From an uncultured Clostridia bacterium (lineage in GTDB: Bacteria; Bacillota; Clostridia; Monoglobales; Monoglobaceae), in the NCBI GenBank assembly GCA_910580105.1, contig CAJTWN010000001.1, positions 124,001-188,000 of the forward strand: a DNA stretch of 64,000 nucleotides. The letters are read 5' to 3'. Below, in pieces: positions 7,893 to 15,774 of this stretch (positions are counted from its first letter, which is position 1; each line of letters opens with the position of its first letter). Both the position numbers and the translations under genes were made by a program. Below the pieces are notes generated by a model. That model was not told the DNA's origin and did no database searches. It saw only the letters and a list, made by a program, of their open reading frames with translations.

Positions 7893-9103
7893 AAAAAAGA
7901 CCGCAAAAAGAGAAAAAAAGATCACCAATTCTGGTTATTATTGTTCTGATCACCCTTGCAATTATCGCCTGGATGACGTATAATTTTGTTATTGCATTGC
8001 AGACCGGTGAACCATTCAGTTTCTTCGGAAACGGAAAGGAAAAAACAGAATTTGAAAATTTTGTGGTTGCCGGTGTTGACGAAGAGGGATACCGAACAGA
8101 CTTGATTTTGTTCTGTCAGCTGAATAAACGGGATGGAAAGCTAAATATTCTTCAAATTCCGCGGGACACGAAGGTTGAGAATAAGCGAAACGATAAAAAG
8201 ATTAATTCTGCTTATTTTTCCGGAATGGATGTCCTTCAGAATGAAATTCATAGTGTTACCGGTCTCAAAGCCAATCATTATGCGGTCATTACCTTTGAGG
8301 GATTCAAAGATATTATTGATGCAATTGGCGGTGTTGAGGTAGATGTACCTATTCGGATGAAATACGATGATCCGGTACAGGATCTTGTTATTGATTTACA
8401 GCCTGGCGTGCAGAAATTGAATGGGGAAAAAGCGGAAATGTTTATGCGGTTTCGGAAAAACAATGATGGCGGCGGTTATCCCACCGGAGATCTTGGTCGT
8501 ATGGAGGCGCAGAAACAGCTTTATAATGCGATTGCGGACAAGTTGTTATCTCCGGCAACTATTTTTAAAGCACCCGGTCTTCTTCATGCAGTAAATAAAA
8601 ACAGTGAAACAGATTTCACTTGGAGTGAGATGGTTGGGATGATGGGCAGCTGTTTAAAACTGCGCAAAAACGATATGCAAATCATCGCTCTGCCTGGTGA
8701 AGGGAAGTATATTGGTGGTGTTTCCTATTTTGTCGCGGACAAAACGAAGACAAAGTCTGTGATTGCGGAGAATTTTATTTTAGAGGAACCGGAAACTATT
8801 TCAAAAAAGGCAGAGAAGAAAGAACAAAAAACCAAGGATGGTTTAAAAATTCGTCTGATCGATGCCAGCGGCGGTTCGAGTGATAAGACAGTTGAGGTGC
8901 GGGATAAACTTGAAGAAAAAGGCTTTGACATAGTTGATACTGTCAAATGGGAAGAAGTCCGTGAATCTTCAAGCATCATTGAATATGAAGAGGGTGCAGG
9001 AGAGGAACTGAAGAAAATATATAAAAATATTCCGGTGACGCATAATGAGAAAAAAGATCCGGATACAGATTTGACGTTCATTATCGGAAAAAATTTTAAA
9101 TAG
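7889..9103 (+). CDS. LytR-CpsA-Psr family cell-wall ligase
   Basis: 404 residues. A basic cytoplasmic tail and one transmembrane helix (about 12-34) precede an extracellular LCP domain with the conserved LQIPRDTKV and RFRKNNDGGGYPTGDLGRMEAQ segments. A LytR_C domain follows at roughly 305-404. LCP enzymes attach wall teichoic acid or other glycopolymers from undecaprenyl carriers to peptidoglycan. The ATG at 7889 overlaps the yqeK stop and is preceded by AGGAG; the longer open frame upstream is a read-through of yqeK. Confidence 0.92.
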   Translation: MKKRPQKEKKRSPILVIIVLITLAIIAWMTYNFVIALQTGEPFSFFGNGKEKTEFENFVVAGVDEEGYRTDLILFCQLNKRDGKLNILQIPRDTKVENKRNDKKINSAYFSGMDVLQNEIHSVTGLKANHYAVITFEGFKDIIDAIGGVEVDVPIRMKYDDPVQDLVIDLQPGVQKLNGEKAEMFMRFRKNNDGGGYPTGDLGRMEAQKQLYNAIADKLLSPATIFKAPGLLHAVNKNSETDFTWSEMVGMMGSCLKLRKNDMQIIALPGEGKYIGGVSYFVADKTKTKSVIAENFILEEPETISKKAEKKEQKTKDGLKIRLIDASGGSSDKTVEVRDKLEEKGFDIVDTVKWEEVRESSSIIEYEEGAGEELKKIYKNIPVTHNEKKDPDTDLTFIIGKNFK

Positions 9104-9115
9104 GGGAGGCAGAGA

Positions 9116-9475
9116 ATGGCTTCAGAAAATAAACTAGTAAATGAAATTGTTCGTATTTTAGATAGTAAAAAGGGACGGGATATTGATGTATTAAACGTTT
9201 CGTCTTTAACTACACTTACCGATTATTTTATTTTGGTGACCGGCGGTTCGGACACACAGGTAAAAGCATTGTGTGATAATGTCGAAGAAGAACTTGCTAA
9301 GCAGGGGATTCATCCCGTGAATAAGGAAGGGTATCGTACTGCACAATGGATTCTATTGGGATATGACGAGGTTATTTTGCACATTTTTTTGCAGGAAACA
9401 CGGGATTTTTATTCCATAGACCGGGTATGGCGTGATGCGGTGCGTGTGGATGTTCAGGATATAGTTTCAGATTAA
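9116..9475 (+). CDS. rsfS: Ribosomal silencing factor RsfS
   Basis: 119 residues of the Iojap/RsfS family, with the typical LTDYFILVTGGSDTQVKAL and GYDEVILHIFLQETRDFYSIDRVW motif regions. It binds L14 on the 50S subunit and blocks subunit joining under nutrient limitation. GGGGAGG lies seven bases before the ATG. It follows the LCP gene by 12 bases and precedes leuS by 31. Confidence 0.95.
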   Translation: MASENKLVNEIVRILDSKKGRDIDVLNVSSLTTLTDYFILVTGGSDTQVKALCDNVEEELAKQGIHPVNKEGYRTAQWILLGYDEVILHIFLQETRDFYSIDRVWRDAVRVDVQDIVSD

Positions 9476-9506
9476 TTTTTTAAAGGAACAGAGGAGGAAA
9501 ATTCCA

Positions 9507-11978
9507 TTGAGATACGATTTCAAAGACATTGAAGAAAAATGGCAGAAAAAATGGGAGGAGGAAGGCGCTTTTAAAATACAGGAAGAAAGCAATAAACCAA
9601 AGTATTATGCGTTAGAAATGTTTCCCTATCCTTCCGGCAATCTGCACATGGGACATGTGCGTAATTATTCCATCGGTGATGTTGTGGCCCGCTATAAAAA
9701 GATGCAGGGATTTAACGTTCTTCATCCTATGGGCTGGGATTCTTTTGGACTTCCGGCGGAGAATGCTGCAATTAAAAATGGAACGCCGCCGGCTGACTGG
9801 ACATTTGCAAATATTGACAATATGCGCGACCAGCTTAAACGCCTGGGGCTAAGTTATGACTGGGACCGCGAGGTTGCAACAGCAAAGCCGGATTATTACA
9901 AATTTACCCAATGGATGTTTTTGCAGCTTTATCAGCATGGATTGGCCTATAAGAAGAAATCCTATGTCAACTGGTGTCCTTCCTGCCAGACCGTGCTTGC
10001 CAATGAGCAGGTGGTCAATGGCAAGTGTGAACGCTGTAAGAGTGAAGTTGGAAAGAAGGATTTAGAGCAATGGTTTTTCAAAATCACAGATTATGCACAG
10101 CGGCTTCTTGATGATATTGATAAGCTGAAAGGCTGGCCGGATAAAGTTAAATCTATGCAGTCGAACTGGATTGGCCGGAGTGAGGGCGCAGAAGTTCAAT
10201 TTAAAGTTGACGGAAGTGACCGAGAGCTTACTGTCTATACAACACGGCCGGATACTATTTTCGGCGTGTCATATATGGTGATAGCACCGGAGCATCCGGT
10301 CGTTGAAGAATTGATTCATGGCCGGCCTGAAGAGGAAGCCTGCCGGGAATTTATTAAAAAGGTGCAATCCCAAAGTGAAATTGTGCGTTCAGCGACTGAT
10401 ACTGAAAAAGAAGGTGTATTTACCGGTACTTATGTCATTAACCCGCTGACAGAAGAGAGAATTCCCCTTTATCTTGCCAATTATGTCTTTTTAGATTATG
10501 GTACAGGAATTGTTATGGGGGTACCTGCCCATGACCAGCGCGACTTTGAATTTGCTAAAAAGTATAATCTGCCAATTCGGATTGTAATTCAGCCCGAAGG
10601 CCAGAATATGAAGGCAGAAGATATGACAGAGGCATTTGCTGCTGAAGGGATTATGGAAAATTCGGGTGAATTTAACGGCCTGAATAATCAGGAAGCTCTC
10701 AAAAAAATTATTGACTATGTTGAGGATAAAGGTATTGGAAAACGGAAGGTCAATTTCCGGCTGCGGGATTGGCTGATTTCCCGTCAGCGTTATTGGGGGG
10801 CGCCGATTCCGATTGTCTATTGTGAAAAATGCGGTACGGTTGAAATACCGGAGAGTGAACTCCCGGTAATGCTGCCTGAAAATGTACAGTTTACCGGACA
10901 GGGAAAATCGCCGCTCAGTGAATGTCCGGAATTTGTACACACCACTTGTCCGAAATGCGGTGGGCCTGCCATTCGGGAAACGGACACAATGGATACATTT
11001 GTGTGTTCTTCATGGTATTATTTGCGGTATTGTGATCCGCATAATACGGAGTTGCCTTTTGCAAAGGATAAAGCAGATTATTGGATGAATGTTGATCAGT
11101 ATATCGGTGGTGTCGAGCATGCGATTTTGCATCTTTTGTATGCCCGTTTCTTTACTAAAGCGCTCCATGATTTTGGTTATCTTACATGTGATGAACCATT
11201 TGCAAACCTTCTAACACAGGGGATGGTTTTGAAAGATGGTTCCAAAATGTCAAAATCAGTTGGTAATGTGGTGAGTCCGGAAGAAATTGTTGGAAAGTAT
11301 GGGGCGGATACCGCTCGTTTGTTTATTCTTTTTGCAGCACCGCCGGAAAGAGACCTTGACTGGAATGATACCGCCGTGGAAGGTGCTTATCGTTTTCTTA
11401 ACCGCGTTTGGCGTGTTGTGGATGATTTGCGTGGATATACTTGCGATGGTATCCTTAATAAGGAAAATTTAACTGAGGATGAAAGAAAGCTGCGCTTTGC
11501 TGTTCATGCAAGTATTAAAAAGGTGACGGAAGATTGTGACCGCTTTAGCTTTAATACGGCTATTAGTTCTATCATGGAAATGGTGAATGCGCTGTATGTG
11601 TATAAAGAAAAAGTTGCAAAAGAACAGTATAATGGTGCTCTTTTAACTGAAACCCTTAATTCATTGGTGGTTTTGTTATCACCTTTTGTACCGCATATTG
11701 CCTTTGAAATGTGGGAACTCCTGGGGCATACCGATGATTTAGCTGTTGCGGAATGGCCAAAGGCTGATGCGGACGCTTTGGTTGTGGATAGCGTTGAAGT
11801 GGTTCTTCAGATTAATGGAAAAATTCGGGATAAGGTAATGCTTTCACCGGATGCTTCACCGGATCAGATGAAAGAGGTTGCGCTGGCAAGCAAGCGGGTA
11901 CAGGAGCTTATTGCCGGAAAAGAAATTGTGAAATGTATCGCAGTTCCGAAAAAGTTGATTAATATTGTTGTAAAATAA
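9507..11978 (+). CDS. leuS: Leucyl-tRNA synthetase
   Basis: 823 residues, normal for bacterial LeuRS. The HIGH-type motif is in PSGNLHMGHV, and the KMSKS loop is DGSKMSKSVGN. Between them are two zinc-knuckle-like Cys pairs and the CP1 editing domain containing TTRPDTIFGV. Translation starts at TTG 9507 with GAGGAGG ten bases upstream, giving the family start MRYDFKDIEEKW. No T-box leader is seen upstream. It is the last gene of the operon; a terminator begins 20 bases downstream. Confidence 0.97.
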   Translation: MRYDFKDIEEKWQKKWEEEGAFKIQEESNKPKYYALEMFPYPSGNLHMGHVRNYSIGDVVARYKKMQGFNVLHPMGWDSFGLPAENAAIKNGTPPADWTFANIDNMRDQLKRLGLSYDWDREVATAKPDYYKFTQWMFLQLYQHGLAYKKKSYVNWCPSCQTVLANEQVVNGKCERCKSEVGKKDLEQWFFKITDYAQRLLDDIDKLKGWPDKVKSMQSNWIGRSEGAEVQFKVDGSDRELTVYTTRPDTIFGVSYMVIAPEHPVVEELIHGRPEEEACREFIKKVQSQSEIVRSATDTEKEGVFTGTYVINPLTEERIPLYLANYVFLDYGTGIVMGVPAHDQRDFEFAKKYNLPIRIVIQPEGQNMKAEDMTEAFAAEGIMENSGEFNGLNNQEALKKIIDYVEDKGIGKRKVNFRLRDWLISRQRYWGAPIPIVYCEKCGTVEIPESELPVMLPENVQFTGQGKSPLSECPEFVHTTCPKCGGPAIRETDTMDTFVCSSWYYLRYCDPHNTELPFAKDKADYWMNVDQYIGGVEHAILHLLYARFFTKALHDFGYLTCDEPFANLLTQGMVLKDGSKMSKSVGNVVSPEEIVGKYGADTARLFILFAAPPERDLDWNDTAVEGAYRFLNRVWRVVDDLRGYTCDGILNKENLTEDERKLRFAVHASIKKVTEDCDRFSFNTAISSIMEMVNALYVYKEKVAKEQYNGALLTETLNSLVVLLSPFVPHIAFEMWELLGHTDDLAVAEWPKADADALVVDSVEVVLQINGKIRDKVMLSPDASPDQMKEVALASKRVQELIAGKEIVKCIAVPKKLINIVVK

Positions 11979-11997
11979 AAAGTTGCTTTATGGAATG

Positions 11998-12025
11998 AAA
12001 AAGACACACAAATGTGTGTCTTTTT
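11998..12025 (+). terminator. Rho-independent terminator after leuS
   Basis: AAAAAGACACACA pairs perfectly with TGTGTGTCTTTTT across a two-base loop, with a T-tract at the 3' side. Confidence 0.85.
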
Positions 12026-12089
12026 CTGTTTTCGGAAAGATTTTTGACGCTTAATAAATATTAATTCTATCTGATTTGATTAGCATGCT

Positions 12090-12117
12090 TTGATATGAAG
12101 TATATAAAATATATAAT
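12090..12117 (+). promoter_or_regulatory. Promoter of the PTS permease gene
   Basis: TTGATA (12090-12095), a 16-base spacer and a perfect TATAAT (12112-12117), 54 bases before the chosen start. No antiterminator hairpin or catabolite-response element is evident. Confidence 0.5.
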
Positions 12118-12170
12118 AATAAAACATTTTTTGCTTATACTATAAAATATTGAAAAAGAAGGGAATGAAA

Positions 12171-13805
12171 ATGATGAAAGACAAAGTATTTGGTATTTTG
12201 CAGCGTGTTGGGCGTAGTTTCATGCTCCCCATTGCAATTTTGCCGGTTGCGGGTCTGCTTCTTGGAATAGGCAGTTCTTTTACCAATGAAACGACCATTG
12301 CTACCTATGGCCTCCAGTCGATATTAGGTGAAGGAACGATATTACACAGCTTACTTGTTATTATGAATAAGGCCGGAAGTGTTATTTTTGACAATCTTCC
12401 TTTGATATTTGCGGTTGGCGTTGCGATTGGTATGGCCAAAAGCGAAAAGGAAGTATCAGCTTTATCGGCATTGATTGCATTTTTTGTAATGCACGTTACG
12501 ATTAATGCAATTTTAGTGTTGACAGGTCAGGTGCTTGAGGATGGCTCTGTTGCTGCGGATGTGCTGGAAGGAACCATAGCGCCGGTCTGTGGAATTCCAT
12601 CTTTGCAAATGGGGGTGTTTGGCGGTATTATTGTCGGATTGGGTGTTGCGGCATTGCATAACCGTTTCCATAAAATTGTCCTGCCCAGTGCATTATCATT
12701 TTTTGGGGGTTCCCGATTTGTGCCAATTATATCTACGCTTGTCTATCTGCTGGTTGGAATCCTGATGTATTTTGTATGGCCATGGGTTCAGATTGGTATT
12801 TTTAAATTGGGGGGATTGGTTACCAATACCGGGTATTTTGGAACCTTAATTTTTGGTATTGTTAAACGTGCATTAATTCCCTTTGGGCTGCATCATGTTT
12901 TTTATCTGCCGTTCTGGCAGACAGCGGTTGGCGGCACGATGATGGTCGATGGAAATTTGATTCAAGGCGGCCAAAATATCTTTTTTGCACAGCTTGCCTC
13001 ACCGGATGTTGCGCATTTTAGTGCGGACGCAACCCGTTATTTTTCCGGTGAATTCATTTTCATGATCTTTGGATTGCCAGGTGCTGCACTTGCAATGTAT
13101 CAATGTGCAAAACCCGAAAAAAAGAAGGCTGCAGGTGGATTGCTGCTATCGGCTGCACTTACCTGTATGTTGACGGGTATTACGGAACCAATTGAGTTTT
13201 CCTTTTTATTCGTCGCACCGCTGTTGTTTGGTGTTCAGGTTTTGCTGGCAGGTTCAGCCTATATGGTGGCGCATATGCTGAATATAGCGGTTGGCCTTAC
13301 TTTCTCTGGTGGACTTTTGGATTTGTTCCTTTTCGGTATTTTACAAGGAAACGCAAAAACCGGATGGTTATGGATTATTCCAGTTGGTATTATTTACTTC
13401 CTGTTGTATTACTTCCTGTTCCGAATTCTGATTAAAAAGTTCAACTTCAAGACACCGGGACGTGAAGACGACGCGGAAGAGACACGCTTATATACCAAAA
13501 AAGATGTCGTCGAAAGGCGTGATGCCGCAAAAAATAAGGGGACAGATACCAGTATATTAATTACCGAAGGTTTGGGCGGTTTTGAAAATATTGGAGATGT
13601 GGATTGCTGTGCGACCCGTCTTCGCGTGACAGTTAAAAATCCGGAAAAAGTACAGGATGAAATATTGAAACAAGCCGGTGCACGCGGTATTATAAAAAAA
13701 GGGCAGGGGATCCAAGTTGTATATGGTCCTCAGGTAACTGTAATTAAAGCAAATCTTGAAGATTACCTTAATGTGTTGAAACACAACACAGAAGATGAAA
13801 AATAA
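12171..13805 (+). CDS. PTS glucose/maltose-type IICB transporter
   Basis: 544 residues. An N-terminal EIIC domain with about ten hydrophobic segments is followed, from about residue 465, by an EIIB domain whose phosphorylation cysteine lies in CATRLRV. EIIC hallmarks of the glucose/N-acetylglucosamine/maltose superfamily are FGLHHVFYLPFW, GLPGAALAMY and GITEPIEFSFLFVAP. It imports and phosphorylates a sugar using HPr-derived phosphate; no IIA domain is attached, so a separate IIA is needed. GAAGGGA supports a start at 12171 or 12174. No sugar hydrolase or regulator is adjacent, so the substrate is open. Confidence 0.9.
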   Translation: MMKDKVFGILQRVGRSFMLPIAILPVAGLLLGIGSSFTNETTIATYGLQSILGEGTILHSLLVIMNKAGSVIFDNLPLIFAVGVAIGMAKSEKEVSALSALIAFFVMHVTINAILVLTGQVLEDGSVAADVLEGTIAPVCGIPSLQMGVFGGIIVGLGVAALHNRFHKIVLPSALSFFGGSRFVPIISTLVYLLVGILMYFVWPWVQIGIFKLGGLVTNTGYFGTLIFGIVKRALIPFGLHHVFYLPFWQTAVGGTMMVDGNLIQGGQNIFFAQLASPDVAHFSADATRYFSGEFIFMIFGLPGAALAMYQCAKPEKKKAAGGLLLSAALTCMLTGITEPIEFSFLFVAPLLFGVQVLLAGSAYMVAHMLNIAVGLTFSGGLLDLFLFGILQGNAKTGWLWIIPVGIIYFLLYYFLFRILIKKFNFKTPGREDDAEETRLYTKKDVVERRDAAKNKGTDTSILITEGLGGFENIGDVDCCATRLRVTVKNPEKVQDEILKQAGARGIIKKGQGIQVVYGPQVTVIKANLEDYLNVLKHNTEDEK

Positions 13806-13810
13806 AAATG

Positions 13811-13831
13811 AGGACGCCCATGCGGCGTCCT
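13811..13831 (+). terminator. Terminator after the PTS gene
   Basis: AGGACGCC pairs with GGCGTCCT around a five-base loop and is followed by TTT, five bases after the PTS stop codon. Confidence 0.85.
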
Positions 13832-13865
13832 TTTGATTTTATCAACAAAGTTGCTTTATATGAAA

Positions 13866-13901
13866 AAAACTACCAATCCCCTTTTGGGGATTGGTAGTTT
13901 T
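13866..13901 (-). terminator. Strong terminator for the Cys-rich minus-strand gene
   Basis: A perfect 16-base-pair stem (AAAACTACCAATCCCC with its complement) around TTTT. On the minus strand it is followed by a T-run, so it mainly ends the transcript of the 13933-14895 gene, although it can act in both directions. Confidence 0.85.
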
Positions 13902-13932
13902 GAAGATGTGAAGTGTTCAGTAACTGAATAAA

Positions 13933-14895
13933 TTAGCAGTCACAGCAGCTTCTGTCCGTATTGCGTTTGCAGGCATCGCAGCCGCATCCGCGATTGCAAC
14001 CGCAGCCAAAATCTTCTTCTTCAGAACTTTTCTGCGGCGGGAAGAATTCGTCTACTGGGAACCGGAAACCATTGAAGAGTTCGCAAGGATTTTCTTCAGT
14101 TGCAGCTGCACACTCGTTTTGGGGAACACAGAAATCAATTGCGTCAATCAAAAGCTGTGTATTTCTTTCCAATCTGACGATGGTGAAGATACCCAGTGTA
14201 ACCAGAACTTTTTTAGCGGTGTCGCCAACGACCAAATCGTTATCGAAACAATTGTTGATAGACTGTGGAATTGGTGTTGAACAGCAGCAACAGCAGCAGT
14301 CATCCTCAACCAGTTTTGCTGCCAGCGGAATCGGCTGAACAACTTCGACGATTGCGGTCGGCATACCGTTTTTCTGCCAGAGCTCGGAAACGTCTTCACC
14401 CGGTGCATTGGTAGAGGTAAATACCATTGCATTGCCTTCGGAACCAAAGAGGATAACCCGTTTGTCAAAGGTTGTCAGACCTCTAACGATACAGGGTTGG
14501 CAAACACCTGTGAAGACTTCCAGTGTAACACAGATAAAGTACTTAATATCAACAGAGAAGAATCCCCGGTTGAAGGGAACCTCTTCGACATCTGTGTATA
14601 CCCAAATTATTTCAGCTTTCTTTACTTTGACATTAATGGAATTATCAATTAATTCCTGGTCTGCCTGTGTAAAGTAAACCCGGCTGTCTTTGATACAGTC
14701 GCGGTCTCTGCAGGAATCATAAATTTGATCAGTATGGATACAAATAGGATCAGAGAATCCGGTACGTCTTCTTTCACGTGTTTCTGCTTTCTCTTCACAG
14801 CGGTTAAAAGCTTCAGCAGCTACAAATGCTGCTTCCTCAGCGGAATCATTGTTTCTGCATCCGCATTTGTTACATTTGCTATATCTCTCGCTCAT
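13933..14895 (-). CDS. Cys-rich conserved clostridial protein, probable spore surface
   Basis: 320 residues, no signal peptide or membrane segment. Cysteines cluster at the N-terminus (CNKCGC, 8-13), in ICIHTDQIYDSCRDRDC (51-67), as a run of six at 200-205, and in a C-terminal tail GCGCNRGCGCDACK ending SCCDC. The middle is beta-rich. The IYDSCRDRDCI segment resembles a family of conserved Clostridia proteins that I associate with spore coat or exosporium layers, but I cannot prove this. The ATG at 14895 has AAAGGAGG upstream; the reading frame extends 12 codons further without support. It is monocistronic, between its own terminator and a divergent gene. Confidence 0.75.
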   Translation of the reverse strand: MSERYSKCNKCGCRNNDSAEEAAFVAAEAFNRCEEKAETRERRRTGFSDPICIHTDQIYDSCRDRDCIKDSRVYFTQADQELIDNSINVKVKKAEIIWVYTDVEEVPFNRGFFSVDIKYFICVTLEVFTGVCQPCIVRGLTTFDKRVILFGSEGNAMVFTSTNAPGEDVSELWQKNGMPTAIVEVVQPIPLAAKLVEDDCCCCCCSTPIPQSINNCFDNDLVVGDTAKKVLVTLGIFTIVRLERNTQLLIDAIDFCVPQNECAAATEENPCELFNGFRFPVDEFFPPQKSSEEEDFGCGCNRGCGCDACKRNTDRSCCDC

Positions 14896-15060
14896 TGTAT
14901 TTCCTCCTTTAGAAATTAAGATGCGTTGCATCTCAATACATCATATGGAAATGCTCTTTTTGTGTTCTTCTTCCGGAAAAAATTTTGTCCATCTTTTTTA
15001 CATTTCGCAATTCTTCTTTCTATGAATATAATATATATTATAATAAAAAGGGGTAATGAT
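14896..15060. other. Divergent intergenic region between two unknown genes
   Basis: 165 bases separating the Cys-rich gene (minus) from the small plus-strand gene. It contains a short inverted repeat GATGC-GTT-GCATC at about 14922-14934, in the 5' leader of the minus-strand mRNA, and TATAAT-like stretches near 15030-15045. I cannot assign a sigma factor with confidence. Confidence 0.4.
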
Positions 15061-15684
15061 ATGAAGATCAAAACAATACTGAATGCAGAATGTGAAAAAT
15101 ATTATCATATATATTATGATAAAAAAGGGAATTTGATTTTGGATAAAACGAAATTGGCTTCTGACGCAACAAATGATTTTGATGCGCTTTTATTTAAGGG
15201 TAAACTGCAAATTGTCTATAAAGACCGGCTAAACAGTATATATTATGTGACAGAAAATGGAAAACGCATGATTTTGAAATCAAAAAATGTTGGGAAGATA
15301 AGGATACAGAATGTGCGGCTGTGGGTTTACCGAACCCATCTTCTTTTATTTTATGTCATGTTTTATAACCATAAAAATATGCTTTGCTGTCAGAATCTAA
15401 GCAAAGTATCAGAACCGCCGCAAGTGATTGACTTATGTAAAAATGCAGAATTTTATATACAAAGTTGTTCGGACGAGAAGTTTTATATTTTATATACTGC
15501 CCAGGAAAATACACAGCTGACCATACGAAAATTTAATGGCAGCTGGACAGCGCCCAGTCCTATATGTAAAGGGGAGTTTCTTCATTTTAATGCAATGACC
15601 GCATCTGACGAAGGTCTTATGCTTGAATTGGATGCGGAACAGCTTCCTCAGGATTTATTGTTAAATATGCACAATAATTTATAG
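15061..15684 (+). CDS. Hypothetical protein, beta-rich
   Basis: 207 residues, function not recognised. No signal peptide, transmembrane helix or Cys cluster is visible. The sequence alternates short beta-like stretches with polar turns (for example LLFKGKLQIVYKDRLNSIYYV and FYILYTAQENTQLTIRKF), compatible with part of a propeller or sandwich fold. The ATG at 15061 has AAAAAGGGG nine bases upstream; the longer frame covers the AT-rich leader. It stands alone between a divergent Cys-rich gene and an EF-G-like gene with its own promoter. Confidence 0.65.
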   Translation: MKIKTILNAECEKYYHIYYDKKGNLILDKTKLASDATNDFDALLFKGKLQIVYKDRLNSIYYVTENGKRMILKSKNVGKIRIQNVRLWVYRTHLLLFYVMFYNHKNMLCCQNLSKVSEPPQVIDLCKNAEFYIQSCSDEKFYILYTAQENTQLTIRKFNGSWTAPSPICKGEFLHFNAMTASDEGLMLELDAEQLPQDLLLNMHNNL

Positions 15685-15704
15685 GATTATTGTATAGTTT
15701 TCGG

Positions 15705-15733
15705 TTGAATTATCCTTCAAAATAAGTTACAAT
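15705..15733 (+). promoter_or_regulatory. Promoter of the EF-G-like gene
   Basis: TTGAAT (15705-15710), a 17-base spacer and TACAAT (15728-15733), 42 bases before the TTG start. Confidence 0.5.
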
Positions 15734-15774
15734 AAGAAATGTCAATAAATTTTACATATTAGGAGGGCTGTCGT

